A DNA stretch of 64,000 nt from Allodiplogaster sudhausi. Its lineage: Eukaryota > Nematoda > Chromadorea > Rhabditida > Diplogasteridae. A program made the position numbers and the translations under genes. Location of the stretch: NCBI GenBank assembly GCA_945643635.1, contig CALZFC010000044.1, positions 186,001-250,000 of the forward strand, given 5' to 3'. The notes below the pieces were generated by a model. It was not told the origin of the DNA and did not search any database. It was given only the letters and a program-made list of their open reading frames with translations. This document shows, piece by piece, positions 1 to 13,171 of this stretch. The first letter of the stretch is position 1, and every line of letters begins with the position of its first letter.

Positions 1-99
1 CAGATGAATCGCATTGCCGACGAGAGCAGCGAGGGAGAGAAGAACAACGGAGACGGAGACGGCCGAAGAGAGGGCGGAAGCGCCGCTCCACAACAACAT
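1..99 (-). CDS. Ground-like (grl) paralog, exon 1 only (cut by window edge)
   Basis: Positions 1-101 are identical to 5493-5593, which is exon 1 of the grl gene at 2.5-5.6 kb. Read on the minus strand from the ATG at 99-97 it gives the same hydrophobic leader (MLLWSGASALSS...) and the start of the mature protein. The rest of the gene would lie left of the window, so this looks like a tandem duplicate. Similarity to the upstream flank of the main gene is patchy beyond the start codon. The TTTCAGG acceptor that sits just before the main gene's ATG is missing here: the copy reads CTCG directly followed by AAATG. The copy may therefore be a pseudogene or use another 5' exon. Confidence 0.6.
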   Translation of the reverse strand, partial: MLLWSGASALSSAVSVSVVLLSLAALVGNAIHL

Positions 100-557
100 T
101 TCGAGCACGCCTTTAAAGGTCAAAATAAGGTGGACGCGCCACGAGCCTTTACATGACTAGCAACACGGAAACCTTCCAGTAACACAACAGATATGTAGTA
201 AGGTTACCAACAAATTCCTAACTTACAGAAGGCGACATTGTCGACCGATCGCAATTTCTGTATTCTATGCTCCTTTCTTGCATCGAGCGCAAGGAAAACC
301 ACAGGCGAGATACAAAGACCATTAACGCGAATAATGCGAAAACGGCATTCCTCCAATACAGCGAAAAAGTATTGGTGATAACACTGTTACATTAATTCAT
401 TTTCTTTTAATTTTACATTTAGATGTCATTCTCGACGAGAGCCATTGAAAAAAGCAACGGAATGAAAAAGATGGCCATAGGGGGCCGCGTCACAAGAAAA
501 AACTGAATTCTTCTTCGTTTTGCCACCTCAAATGACGCTCCTCCTCTTTCTTCACCG

Positions 558-865
558 AAAGCCGGCAAGGGCATAATTCAATTAACACCAGCCTCCTTAG
601 TCAAAAGCAAAAGCACCGACCTGGCAAACACTTTCCATGTCATTCCAGTCATCAAGATCCTCACGCTCTCTTTCTCTCTCTCTCTCGCTCTCTCTCTACT
701 CTACCTATTCTCTCGCTCACTCTCTCTGTCTCTCTCTCTCGTTCTTGCTCGCTATCTCTCCCCTCTCACTGTTTATCTCTTCTCTAACTCCCGGTTCAAC
801 CGTTTATGTCTTCTGCACACTCTTCATCACGCTCGACTGAATCCATGGTCTGAAGGAGGAGAGAG
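558..865. repeat. Diverged duplicate of the grl upstream region (pairs with about 6080-6290)
   Basis: Short stretches match the flank upstream of the main grl gene. The phrase around ATAATTCAATTA at 574-590 matches 6108-6122, and the CATCACGCTCGACTGAA-type phrase near 824-842 matches 6249-6267. Both copies then run into (CT)n and (GA)n arrays. This supports a segmental duplication of the grl gene with its upstream region, not a copy of exon 1 alone. Confidence 0.45.
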
Positions 866-992
866 AACGAGAGATACAGAATGAGACTGAGGGAGGAGGA
901 AAGAGAAGAGGGCTCCCTGAGAATTCTGGTGAGACAGAGATCAGGGCGGGAGAGAGAGAGAGAGATATAGAGATAGAGAGAGAGAGAGATAT

Positions 993-1034
<42 letters not shown>
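658..1034. repeat. (CT)n then (GA)n microsatellite block
   Basis: A CT-rich run at about 665-770 is followed by a GA-rich run at 868-1034, with (GA)n nearly pure at 1005-1034. The long open frames of Ser-Leu or Arg-Glu across such tracts are repeat translation, not genes. Confidence 0.9.
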
Positions 1035-1039
<5 letters not shown>

Positions 1040-1602
1040 GGCTGCTAGTAGTTGCGGCTAAAGGCATCTTAAAATAAAATGATTACATCTACTTAGATTC
1101 CTAAGGATAATGACTTTCATTTTCATTCACCGAAAGATTCAGAAATTATCAATTGAAAATATATTCCGGTGTATGAAAATCGCCAGTGATGCAGACGATA
1201 CGCCATGAAAGGAGGGACCACTTACCATTCTGAATATTGCTAATCTTTCCTTTCTTCTTCAAATTTTATTCACATAATTATTATGCGAATTCATCGACCA
1301 AAAGTAATTGTCCATTTTTAAGTCAATTTTTTATTCCAACAACAAGCCGCCAATCCAACCCTTACGAAGTAGTTGACTCATATAGTATCGATCCATTATT
1401 TTAAAGGAATACATCGCTTTTTGATCTATTTACTATATACATACATTGTTGTCCAATCACTTCCAAGCAAAAGTAGCCATACCATAAAAGTCAACAGTCG
1501 CCGCCGTTGTAATGTTATCTATCAATTTATGTGCATGAAGTTCTAGCAAATAATTCGCCCCCGATGATCTCTCGTGCATTTTGAACAGCCTTCTGATTGC
1601 GG

Positions 1603-1794
1603 TTAAAGGAAGTATCCGACGAAAGAATACCGTATCTGATAAAATTACGTTTCAAACTGCGCTAAACTCCCGACTGGGTTTCGTAAAATACTGTTTCGTA
1701 AAGCGGGACCACCTTCATTCAATCTTTTAGGCCAGACTTGAACATATGGGCATATAAAAGAAGAAGCTATTTTTTCGTCGGATACTTCCTTTAA
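1603..1794. mobile_element. TTAA-flanked MITE, 184 bp
   Basis: An 18-bp perfect terminal inverted repeat (AGGAAGTATCCGACGAAA) starts at 1607 and ends at 1790. It is flanked on both sides by TTAA (1603-1606 and 1791-1794). The TTAA target duplication is that of the piggyBac group, although the termini do not start with the usual CCC. No coding capacity is visible in the 184-bp body. Confidence 0.75.
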
Positions 1795-2462
1795 GGTGAA
1801 CCCAATTTGAGAGAAGATTTCTCTCAAATTATTTGTAAAATAATTTATTAGCGAACTTACTACATTCGATGATATGTATACAAAAGATCAAGGACATCAT
1901 CATTACACTTGTATGACAACTTACTGGCGACTACAGAACAATTGCCTATGGGGAAAAGCGAGAGAACATATTGTGGGGGAGACGGAGCATAAGCGAGATT
2001 TTAAGAATAGAAAGAGAGTATTTGTGAGGAAGAAAGCATATCAGAAAACATAAGGTTATCAGATGATACTGATTGCGTGAAAGCTCGTTAAAGGAGCCAA
2101 ACACTATAGCTAGGATTCGCTCCTTTTTGCGTGTAACAAGAGCAAGAGAGCATAGGATTTAGAGTGATGCGACTACAATAGTTATGAAAATTAAAATTGA
2201 TAACGGTTGACTTTCATGCTCCTATAAGCATTCCTCATCTCCTTTTAAAGGAAGCAGAAATTTAAATAATATGATTAGATTGTAAGTACTATATAAAGCA
2301 AATTATCTGGAAATAGAACAATTTATGGGGTTTTTGGGAGTTTTTCCTTTAAATAACTGCACCATTCGAATTGGCGTCAGTGTCACAATATCTAAGGTCT
2401 GCGTCGCTTCATCGGATGGAGAAGCTGTTAGTGAACTGTGAAGATCGATGAGATCCCTCCTT

Positions 2463-2611
2463 CTAGATGAAGCTGGTGTGGATCGACGTCCACGAGTCCA
2501 TGTAGCCGACTTCTGAGATGCCTGCCACTGTCGCATTCCTGCGAGGGCGCGGATGGCCAGAGCCATTCGGAGTGTAGCCATCGGCAGCCGTGGCGTATGC
2601 GAGCATGTAAC

Positions 2612-2649
<38 letters not shown>

Positions 2650-5591
2650 AAATACATATATGATCGATTTAAAAAGATTAAAATTCAACTCATGGTATGT
2701 GCTAAACAAAAGCTTGACATCCTATCTTCAATTGAATTTATCCTTTCTCTTTCTCCGTCTGACCAACTCTCAAATTGAATTCGTAAGCCGTGCTGTTATT
2801 TCTCAAAATGAATTCTTAAACCGCACCGTCCTCCCAGCTCGACCTTGCACACCAAGTCACCGCGGAAGTGGATCTTTTGAGCAAAGTCTTCGTAGGCGAC
2901 GATCGTCTCGAAGGGCGTGCCGAAGCCGTTCTCGGCAGCGTTCTCAAATTGCTTTTATTATATTACTGTTTTAATTATCAATCTTTATTAGTAAGGAGAA
3001 AACAACTATGTATTTATGACAGATCATTTTGGACCTGAAGATGGACGGCGATGAGCTGAACGTTGCACTGGTGGAACTTGGGCTTCTGCTCGAGAGACGT
3101 GTACGTGTCGACGATGAGGTCGTTCAGCTTCTCGTTGCAACACACGTAGCCTGATAGATGAAAGAGAGATAGATGGAGAGAGGGAGGAGAGAGAGTACTC
3201 GAGGATAGAGAGAAAGATAGGGAGAGATAGAGAGTGAAAGACAGATAGTCTCTGTCTTCTTTGTCTCTCTCTCGAGAGATAAAACGAGAGAGAGACAAAG
3301 AAAGAGAGGAACAAAAAGTGGAATAACGGGAGAAGATTTGCTCCTTCATGTCAAGAAATTTACAACAGGTGGATTTATCTTGAAGCAAGAATATATGTAA
3401 GTTAATCGCGAGATCATGTCTCTAACCGGTCGGATTATGGAAACACTTTGGCAGCGGGAGCGCCTGTCTCTCCGGGTAGTAGTACTTGACGCCGCCGCCG
3501 TCGGCGCTCACATCGCCGACGTAGCCAGTCGGCGGGCGCCGTCCGGGTGCTGGCGCTGCGCCCCCGCCGCCACCTCCATTCCTATGGCCGCCATGCTTGC
3601 GGGTGCCAGGGCCTAGCGAATACGAGCCATCGAGGCTATTTGGTATGGCCGGCAGCTAGAATACATCATGGTGAGAGAGAGAGAGAGAAAGACGGAAAAA
3701 GAGTGCATGAGAGCGAGAGAAAGAGAGAACGAGAGAGAATAGAATTGCCGGAAAGCAGCCTGAATAATATGCGTATCCAATAAATACAGGATAATGGAGC
3801 ATGCTAATAGCTTAAACGAGGACGACATATGTATAAAACAGAAACCCAACATCGAGGAGTGCCATGCCCATTAAAATAAATAGAAACAAGAAGATCTTTC
3901 CGACACCAAGGACCAGGAGAGCCATGCAGCCGCACATTTAGTGATTTATAGCCCAAACTTGAATGAACAACATATGTATGTACATACATACATATAGGCT
4001 TCTTCTTTAAACAAAGAGAAGCGGATTTGAGGACATTGTGCATGTACTTGAATGAACAATATTGTTTAAAGGAGGAAGCGGACATTGTGCATGTACAAAG
4101 CAAACCAAGGATCGCTGTGATGGCTGTCGCCTTTTGTTCTTGTGATGGCGGCTGCCGCGTGGTACGCGGTTGGTGTCCGCGTGGGTCGCGGAAGCGTTGA
4201 GCGCCGCTTCAATCGAGGCAGCTATGACGTCCACGTCATTGGCGGCAGTCGAAATGCCCGCGACAAGCGTCTTCTTAATCATCGTGCTTATTCCATGCGG
4301 AAGCGTGTCCAAGGGGGCGCGAGAGCGGAGGAGAGAAGAAGCGGTGGTTGAAGGTGAAGCTGAAGCTGAAGCTGCGCCGGTGGTGTTGCCAACCTCATAT
4401 CCGGACTGGCGACGATGCGACTTGGCGCCGTAGGCGACTGGCTAAAATGAGTTTTGTGTTATTCATATTTTTCTCTCCTCTTTTTAAGTGGTAGATCAAT
4501 TTAACCAATAAACAGCTGCTACAAATTTCCACATTGCACTTCTTCTAATTAGAAAAAATATGCATGAAAAATGATTTCGAATATAATTATTTCCAACTAG
4601 ATTTTCGAAAAGCACAAGTGCGCGCTGAAGAAACGCTTGTGAGAATATAAAGGGTTGACTAGGGATGAAGGCTCAGGAATGCGTGTGACACAAGGTCACC
4701 CGAGCCAGAGAGGCCAGAGAGAGAGGAAACTTGCTACATCTCACTTTTAAGTGCCACATCGTAAAAAAAAAGGGCAGATTGTTCTGGCTGATCCCTCAAC
4801 CTGCAGAGACGTCGCAGAAGGGTCGACCGCTTGGCGACGGGCGCGAGAGAGATTCTGACAAAGAGAGAGAGAGAGAGAGAGAAAGAAAAGACAGAGAAAA
4901 AAAAAGAAAGAAAGAGAGAGAGGGAGAAAGAGAAGAGTATGTACATGCATTATCTTTTGCCTCTTTCTCTCCATCAGTTTTGCAAAATAATAATAAATAT
5001 GAAACAATAAAAGTACTTCGTCAGCTGCCGCTTCGAGCGAATTGTCGCAGTCGGAGCAGCGGCGGCGGCGGACGGCCGAAGAGCCGCGGCGGAGGCGTTC
5101 GGCTGGAAATTTGCATATTTAGGACATTATTATTAATATTTTTTTTAACAAAAATTATACATTCAATGATGCCACGGGAGAAAATTGCTTCTGCGGATGA
5201 GCATGTCGTTGTAATCTTAAGTTGGCAAGTGGGCATGGATATGATGAATCCCCGTGAATCCCATCAGAACATTGATAAACGGAGTAATAAAGACAATGAG
5301 AATGATTTGATACATCAAGGCTCTTCTTTCTTCTAGTAAACCATTGACTGGACTGATTGATTGTTTAATAAATTCACATTTACTTTCCAAAAAAAAAAGA
5401 GGATTAAAATCTTTCTGACTGTCGTCCTCGTCGACGTCGACGCCCTGAATCTGGAAGATCTCAGCTCGGATCGGATGGACAGTGACGTCACTCAGATGAA
5501 TCGCATTGCCGACGAGAGCAGCGAGGGAGAGAAGAACAACGGAGACGGAGACGGCCGAAGAGAGGGCGGAAGCGCCGCTCCACAACAACAT
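2463..5591 (-). CDS. grl: Secreted ground-like domain protein (hedgehog-related, nematode)
   Basis: The product is an extracellular or cuticle-associated protein of the nematode grd/grl (ground-like) class; the molecular role of this family is not well defined. Proposed minus-strand exons: 5591-5426 (about), 5106-5023 (about), 4851-4798 (about), 4441-4106, 3655-3427, 3150-3035, 2942-2827 and 2610-2463, with the stop at 2465-2463. Phases agree across the junctions, e.g. GGACG|TTACATG gives RYMLAYAT. Exon 1 encodes a signal peptide (MLLWSGASALSS...VGNA). The middle is low-complexity and basic. A Gly-rich run precedes ALPLPKCFHNPTGYVCCNEK, which enters the ground-like domain: paired Cys in YVCCNEKLNDLIV, then FHQCNVQLIA, FGTPFETIVAYEDF, and the diagnostic KIHFRGDLVCKVELGGRYM near the end. 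The domain is almost at the C-terminus, as in the family. Exon limits in the low-complexity part (5.1-4.8 kb) are least certain. A close exon-1 copy lies at 1-99. Confidence 0.8.
2615..2646. repeat. (GA)n / minus-strand (CT)n tract before a grl acceptor
   Basis: On the sense (minus) strand this is a (CT)n tract running directly into the TTCCAG acceptor of the last grl exon. It serves as the polypyrimidine tract. Confidence 0.85.
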
Positions 5592-6171
5592 TTCCTGAAA
5601 CGAGCAGGATGAATACGTTCAAAATAATTCCGTTCAAAAATAATCCTATTCAAGAAAGTAAAAAAAATCACTCAAGAAATATAAGTCTCTCAATGACATT
5701 TAAAAAGAAAAGTTTTATTACGCCGTGAAAGCTACTAATAATCGGTGAAACAATTCTCATTCCGCTTATTAGAGCGCACAGAAAAGGAAAACTACCGGAA
5801 CGAGGAGGCAGAACATTTTCGTGGTCTGAATAATCAATTCAATGCACATGCAACCTTCAGGAAAGAGACGACGGAAATAAATTAATATTGTAAAAAGAAA
5901 AGCTGAGTTCCTATAAGGCATAAAGTCTCGTCGAGAGTCAGCGAGAAGGCGCGGAAATTCAAAATATAATTCTGGCGAAAGAGAATGAACGCCGTCGTGT
6001 CTGAGAGAGATGCGTATCGCCCTAGTGGCTCCTTCTCCTCTCTTGGCTTCACTCCTCCTTTGAAGCGCCGCCTTTCGTCTTGTTGCACAGAGGTCGGCGG
6101 GCGAGGATATAATTCAATTACCACCATCTCCCTTGTCAAAAACGCGACCCTGACTTGCCCTTTACCAGGTA

Positions 6172-6217
<46 letters not shown>

Positions 6218-7430
6218 ATACACTTTGTGTCTTCGGCCCATTATGCTCTTCGTCACGCTCGACTGAAATCTCCTGGAGGAGGAGGCGTATGGTGTATCAA
6301 GAGGGATATGGAGAGAGAGATAAGGGAGAGAGAGAGACAAGAGAGAGAGAGAGAGGGAGACAAGAGAGAGAGAAATAGAGAAAGAGGATGAGAAAGTAAG
6401 AGAGAAGGGAGGGAGACATGTATTGAAGAGAGATTGAACCTGATTGTGAGAGTAAAAGTGAGACCGAGATCAGAGAGGGAGAGAGAGCGAGCGAGCGAGA
6501 GAGCGAGAGAGCAAGAGAAAGGTAGAGATAATTCAAGTTATTCCTATTTAAATATGCTATTTCAATGTCTATGCATTTCTTTTCTTCTTCATATGTATAT
6601 TTGTTAGTTAATGCTATAATGCAATTTACAGATGCTTATTCTCTTCGTGCTGTAAATAAAGAGCAGTATGTAGAAAGTGCGATCGTGAAGGTGAACGCTC
6701 CATTTAGATCAATTATAGGATAACAAGTGAAAAGAGGAACTACGACCGATTTTGACTACACAAAAATGTCCGAAAAAAAATGGTTGCAAAGGAAGGTTAC
6801 TAAAGTTTATGGAGATAAATCTAGGCGATAAGAAAGTGAACGAACGGGTAAAGAGGATATAAAAGAAGAGAGACGAGAGAGCGAAAGATGTGCAGGTGAC
6901 GGAAAGAGAGTGATGGAAATTAGAGACAGATAGATAGTAACGAAGAGGGAGACAGAGAGAGAGAAAGAGAGAGAGGGAAAGAGGGAAAGAGAGAGAGAGA
7001 GAACGAGAGCGAGAGAGCCAGAGAAAGCAGCAAAAAGGCAGACAGTGACGAAGGCAAGGATAGGAAAGTATACTAATATGCCCCATGATGTGTCGCGGTG
7101 TCCTTGTTACAGTCGTTCATGCTTAAATTACTTTCCTTCTCATTCTGTCTCTGTCTCTTTTCAACTCTTTCTCTTTATCTTTCCTCACTCTCTCTCTGTG
7201 GTTAACTCTCTCTTTCTTTCTTTCTTTCTCTCTCCTCTCTCTCTCTATCTCTGCTAAGTGAGTCTTGAGTATGGAATGTAACTCACCATCAGCTCTTCCT
7301 GTGTTCCGGACAAGATGCCTAATTGTAAGGGCGAGTAAAGAAAGCACTTTAACTTTTCATTTCTATCTCTTTCTCTTTTTCTCTCTCTTTCTCTCTGCTG
7401 TCTCTAACTTTCACATACACACTCTTTCTC

Positions 7431-7476
<46 letters not shown>

Positions 7477-7717
7477 GCTCTCTCCCTCGGTCCTGTCACT
7501 CTAACTCTTTCACCAGAGAACAGCAGCAATATGCGAATTAGTAGCGCAATGCGACTAATTCTCCTCTTGCCAATGACGCCAATTACTACATTCCGGTTAA
7601 ATGCATACAAAATGGACCAAATCATGTTTAAAGTGCGTTGGCGGGAAATGAAAGAAAAAATAAACAAGGGAAATAATCGCTCGAGACGTTCTGACGTAAG
7701 AGCACTGCAGGTTGATG

Positions 7718-7761
<44 letters not shown>

Positions 7762-9387
7762 ACAGAAAATGGTAGGGAGAAAAAAGATACTGTGGAAGTA
7801 AAGAAAATAGAAAAAGGTAGAAACACGGGTAAAAGGCGAGAGAAAGTGAAGATGATACTGGAAAATTTAATAAAATAATGCGAAATGCTCACGTGGTTTT
7901 AGATCCATGCAAGATGTTATTTCGAAGGATTTTGATGACAATCCGTTCATCCTTTCATAAATCGCTCATGCGCGAATCAGTGACGGTGACTAATTTGTCG
8001 GAGAATTTGATGAAGTGTCGTGTCGGCTGCTCCAAATTGCCCACCTTTGGTGGGACGAGTTAAAGGAAAGACGATCGTGGGCTTAGCCTAGGCGCTATCT
8101 CTCTTAATCAACGAAATTTGCCAGCCAGTCTCCACGAATAGATTAGCACTGTGATAAAGACATTAAAAGGGCGTTGAACAAGCTGGATGGGAAGAGAGAG
8201 TGAGAGAGAAAGAGTAGAGGGAGAGGGAGAGTGAGAGAGAGAGATAGAGAGAGAGGAGAGAGAGAAAAAAGAGAGAGAGGGAGCGAGTGAAGAACGTTTT
8301 CAGCTTGGCCAGAGGTCAGCCTGGTCAGAGGAGAGCTTTGGCTAGTGCCGGAGAAGGTGATCCAATCTGGGCCGGGCTTACCAAGACGGACTGTTACCTT
8401 ACCACTAGACCGCCTCTGACGTGGAAAGAGCACGACATGATCACAAAGACTTTTGCTACCATTTATGCGTTTAATTGCCCAAGTGGCTAGATTGGCTATT
8501 TAACATTTATGTGACATAGACATCTTTTGTCTTTTTTTGTGTTTCTTCTTAAACCATAAAACGCGGTCATTTCTCTTTTTCTGTCTTTTTTTGTTTAAAG
8601 AAAGCTCGCTGTGAACGGCCCGAACTCGTTGGACAGCACACACTTATTCTGTGTGATCGTGAGAGTGAGACTAGGAGAGAGAAAGAGAGAGAGAGAAAGA
8701 GAGAGAGATAGAGAGAGAGAGAGAGGGAAAGAGAAAGAGAGAACGATGACGTTGGGTAATGAAAGTGGCAGACGGCGAGAAAGAAATAGTGCGAGAGAGA
8801 GAATGTGTGTGACAAAGATAGATAGATAAATCGACAGAGGAAAAGCTGGAAAAGGAGACACATATCAGTGAGAGATGAGTTGATAAATAGAGAGGCCAAG
8901 AGAAAGATGGAGAGAGAGAGAGAAAGAGAGACAGGGAGAGAGAGATGCGATGAATAAGTGAACACCGATCCGTGTCAGGACCAGCTCGTTCGACCTGACC
9001 AATACGGCATGCGTCTTACTGCCGTTATTCCACAATTCCAGGCGATCACCCTGTCAGCCTTGCTCCTTTCACTTTCCATCTCTGTGCACTCTCCCAGTCA
9101 GTCGTCATAAAAAGAACTCTAAATTAGTGGCTGATTGCATCGAAGGAGAGTGATCGCTTTTGGCATGGCCACTTAAATCATTTAATTTGAACTTTTAATG
9201 CTCTGGCTTTTTGAGCTTTTCATGAGAGTCACGATTTCCCTCAGCCATAGAATTTTGTGCAGAGATCAATCGACGTTATCGTTACGCCTCGAGCAGTCAT
9301 CGGGCCCGTCAGGGGAATGAGGCTTGTTACACCATTGGTGAGGCGCATAAGAGTTAGAGAGAGAGACAGAGGAAAATATTGAGATAC

Positions 9388-9418
<31 letters not shown>

Positions 9419-9994
9419 TGTAGAGAGAGAGGAGAGAGTAGAGAATGCCGGAGCAAGAGAGATAGCGCAAGTGAGGAGAAGCTCAGGCAAATGGAAGAGA
9501 GCGTCGGAGGGTGGGAGAGAAATAGAGAAAAGGCAGAGAACGAACGAGCAAGAGAGCGAGAAGATGCTGCGCAATGTGATAGACTGCCTTCAGGATCTTC
9601 AGATCACACGGATTTGAGGCTGTAGAGACAAAAGAGCAAGAGAGAGAGACAGAAAGGGATGGAGAAAGCTGGAGAGGGACAAACAAAAGACAAAACCAAG
9701 ACAGTGGGGTTGAGTCAGGTTGGCGAATGGAGATGGGAGAGAGAGAGAGAGAGGAAAAGACGCCGGCGCCTGCAGCATATGTTGCACAAGAAGTAGATGA
9801 TCTCTGTCTTCATCCTTCTCTCCTTCTCTCTCTCTCTCTCTCTTTCACTCTTTTTCTGTCTATCATTCTATCTCTCACCCTCACCCTCTCTCTCTTTCTC
9901 TCACAATATCTCTCTCTTATCGACGACTCATAACATCTCCACTTCCCTCGACTCTTCTGCCAGCCGGTGACTCAAATACAACAAGAAGATAGAA
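5592..9994. other. Intergenic stretch rich in (GA)n/(CT)n; no gene seen
   Basis: Between the divergently oriented grl and syntrophin genes I see only homopurine/homopyrimidine arrays (notably 6175-6215, 6300-6530, 6955-7015, 7360-7490, 7720-7765, 8190-8285, 8670-8745, 9355-9440, 9820-9910) and anonymous sequence. Short unique islands around 8290-8480 and 8990-9080 have no recognisable protein or RNA signature. Promoters of both genes should lie here but no specific element can be identified. Confidence 0.6.
5595..5604 (-). promoter_or_regulatory. Possible trans-splice or 5'UTR splice acceptor of grl
   Basis: On the minus strand CGTTTCAG ends at 5595, followed by GAA and the ATG at 5591. A nematode-type TTTCAG acceptor four bases ahead of a start codon is typical of spliced-leader addition or of a 5'UTR intron. 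The sequence alone cannot tell these apart. Confidence 0.45.
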
Positions 9995-12900
9995 ATGAAG
10001 AAGCGCGCCCAGCGTAGCCTCGACGTTGTTAGTGTTTTATTTTGATTAAAAAAATATATTTATCGATATCAAAATTAATTAATGCAAAAAGATTAACGAA
10101 AAAGCAAGCGTTAAGTGTAGTACATACATTCTTGCTCCAAGACATTTCAGCCCTATAAGATGCTTTTTGCTTCCAATGAAAAATGTAGATACATACATAC
10201 ATATATGTATGTATGTATTTCCTATTACATGTTTACGATCATTTAAATAATGGTCATGTACATCGGTGAGTTTGTAATAAACCGAGAAGCTTTAACGAAT
10301 TGCCTACCCGGTGGTTTCACAAAGGCAAAATTAACAAAATATTAATCTCGAAAGTGATCACCCGATTTTAATTTTTGTTCTAAGGTTAAAAGAATTCTTT
10401 GGTAGCTGTATTTTATTTTTTTTGATTTTTGCACTTTAATCGCATTTTTTTCACATAGATACTTTCACTGCTACATTTCGAATGATCATCTATTTTTCTA
10501 GACGATTTGACTGTTTGACGAATCTTGAACGTATTAATTCGTTTTCATGTGCTTTACACCACCTTGGCGACACTCCGGTGATTCTTCCGTGAAGTCGGCA
10601 GTTTACTTTGTACCCTTTGTTTATAGTTAGGCATACTTCTAAATGCATCTAAATTCTCAATTTTGAGCTCAATATATCTTCTATCTTTTCGTACTGTTAC
10701 TAACCGGTGGTTTTGCCTGCTCAAATTACATTAAATATTTTCCCAGCACATGTAAGTTGCCCGAGTGCTATTCAATTTTGGTAATTAAGAGAATATATTC
10801 ACAATCAGTAAATAAAAGGTGAAATGACTCTACAATAATTGCAAGGTGCACCACGGCCTCGTGCTCATTGGCGACGGCGCCGCGGTTTCTGGACGCGGGC
10901 GGCCGGCGCGGCTCTTGCTCACGAAAGGTCTATTATTTCGTTTTTATTAAACGAGCCGAAAACTCTAGTTTGAATTGGCGCCTTTTTGCCCGGCACAAAG
11001 GAAAGAGAGCATGAGATCTAGAAAGACACCGAATATAATAGCAAGTCTGGAAAAGGGTTGAGTTTCGTGTTGTTTTAAATATTTATATAATTTTTAAAAT
11101 TAAATTCATAAAATATGATGGAGTCGTTTGATGATTTTATCTATCATGTTAATTATATAATTACTTCAATAATTTTAAATTATCGATTTTTCTCCCTCTA
11201 AATTAAGACCAGCTAAGCGTGCAGCTGCCATGCGACGCGTCGGAAGAGCCGTCTCCGCTCGTGCCCGACGACGCCGCCGTCCGCAGCGTCGTCGTGCGGC
11301 GACGCAAGGAGGGCGGGCTCGGGCTGTCCATCAAGGTCTTGCGAAACAATTACTATTTCAATTTCTCGCCCTGTAAGTTTTTAAATGTATTTTCTGCAAA
11401 AATTAAATGGATATATGACAATAAAGAAGATCAAGGTTGATCATTGGGTCCTTCTGAATGGCAAATATTTATGGGAATAAATGTCGATAATTGTAGGGAG
11501 GCACGGAGAACTCGCAGAATCAGCCGATTATCATCTCAAAGATTTTCCCAAAAATGCCTGGTAGGTTTTCTCGCTTCTTACGATTCTTTCTATAACTCTC
11601 GTTTTGCACTTGTTTCGCTCCCGTCTCTCTGCCTTTTTGCTAGTTTTTCTCTCTCTCCTTCTCTCTTCCCCAGCCTTCTTCCTGTCTCAATCCGTTTTTC
11701 TCCCTCTCTTTCTTTCTCTCTTTTTCTCTCTTTCTCTCTTCCTCTCTCCTCAGCCGACGAGACTGGCCAGCTGCACGTGGGCGATGCCATCGTCTCCATC
11801 AACGGCATGCCAGTCGAGGGCCGCAGCCACGACGATGTCGTCGAGATGCTCAAGGCCAGAATTACTCTTTTTTTATTAAATATTATTTTAACAATTTAAT
11901 AAAAAAAACTAATCTCTCTATATACTAAAGTTGTTAAACAATTAAAAAAGTATTTGTTTAAATATGAAGAATAATAAAATGGTTATTTGTTGCATGTTTA
12001 TTATAATATACTTAGCAAAAGAGAAAGGCGCATTTGGTTACATAGAACAATAATAATGTCTCTTTCTTCAAGGCAGTCCCTCCTGACGACGACGTGACTC
12101 TTGGCGTGCGCCAATGTGCCCAAATGGCGCCTTATCTGAGGTATACACATTTCATTTTTTTTCTAATATCAATTAATATAATATATGCCACGATTAACTA
12201 AAAAAATTCAAGCGATTATATACCAGAATGAAAAGTATGGAATAAAGTGTTACATAATTACCAGAAGCACCCAGTCGCTACAGAACGCAGGACGAAGCAG
12301 CAGCGTTTTCGATAAAACATACGAGGCGAATACTTGGAAGGTATGTACATATGTATGTACATATGTAATGGAGAAAGAAATTATTACGCATGTCAGGAAC
12401 GTGCAATTTTGTTGATGAAAACAAACTTTTTTTCCTCAAGAAACTATTTGTATACATAAGAAGGATATCTCTTGGGCTGTTATTTCAACTCGGTGGTTTT
12501 AAGGGAATTGTTCTTAATAAATCAGGTAGAGCTACTCGGTGTATTGATAATGTCCAAACATCCGTAGGAGTTTGCAGATGACAGATAATAAAAAATAGAG
12601 AATAATTTCGCTATCAGTCGGCGCTGAAGGCGCAGTCTGAGCTCGGCCTGGTCGGCGGCAGCAGCCTCTTCGTGCTCGCCGCCGCGTCCAACCAAGGAGG
12701 CGGCGGACTCGATTCCAAGTTTGCCTTTCATTCTTTCTTCGGGAGCTTCATCTGAATAATTATAACTAATTATATTATTAAACCATAAAATGTGTCATTA
12801 TGTTATCATTATTATTATTTTCTTTCCATTTTCTTCCTCATCTAAATATTTATAATGTATTTTATTTATTACATAATAATAATAATAAAATAAATTAAAT

Positions 12901-13128
12901 TCATCATAATTATCCTTCCCTTATCATATCAACAGGTCCGACAGATGGAAGACGGTGACGAGCGTCAGTCTTCCCATGGCCTATGTCACGCGCTACTTAT
13001 GGGGCACGGATACGCTCAGGTCGGGGATAGAGATGCAGATTAAACTTGGAGAGACCATATTGGGTAGTGAAAACTTAGTGATCAGAAAGTGAGTGAAAAA
13101 AGGTGAGCCAGACAGAGGCAATGAGGAA

Positions 13129-13171
<43 letters not shown>

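Noticed and set aside
637..840. Many open frames of Ser-Leu-Ser-Leu or Arg-Glu repeats across the window
   Set aside because: They are translations of (CT)n and (GA)n microsatellites in several frames at once, with no conserved flanks.
4142..4433. Plus-strand frames over the grl exon
   Set aside because: The minus strand has a phase-consistent exon with acceptor and donor; the plus-strand frames are shadows.
8290..8445. Possible tRNA or structured RNA
   Set aside because: The segment has some stem-like GC-rich phrases but no A/B-box spacing or acceptor/anticodon arms that I could fold into a cloverleaf.
10175..10220. Palindromic ACATACATATGTATGT sequences (also near 3980, 12345, 51775, 56870, 61255)
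   Set aside because: They are short tandem (ACAT)n/(ATGT)n microsatellites that happen to be palindromic; no evidence of regulatory function.
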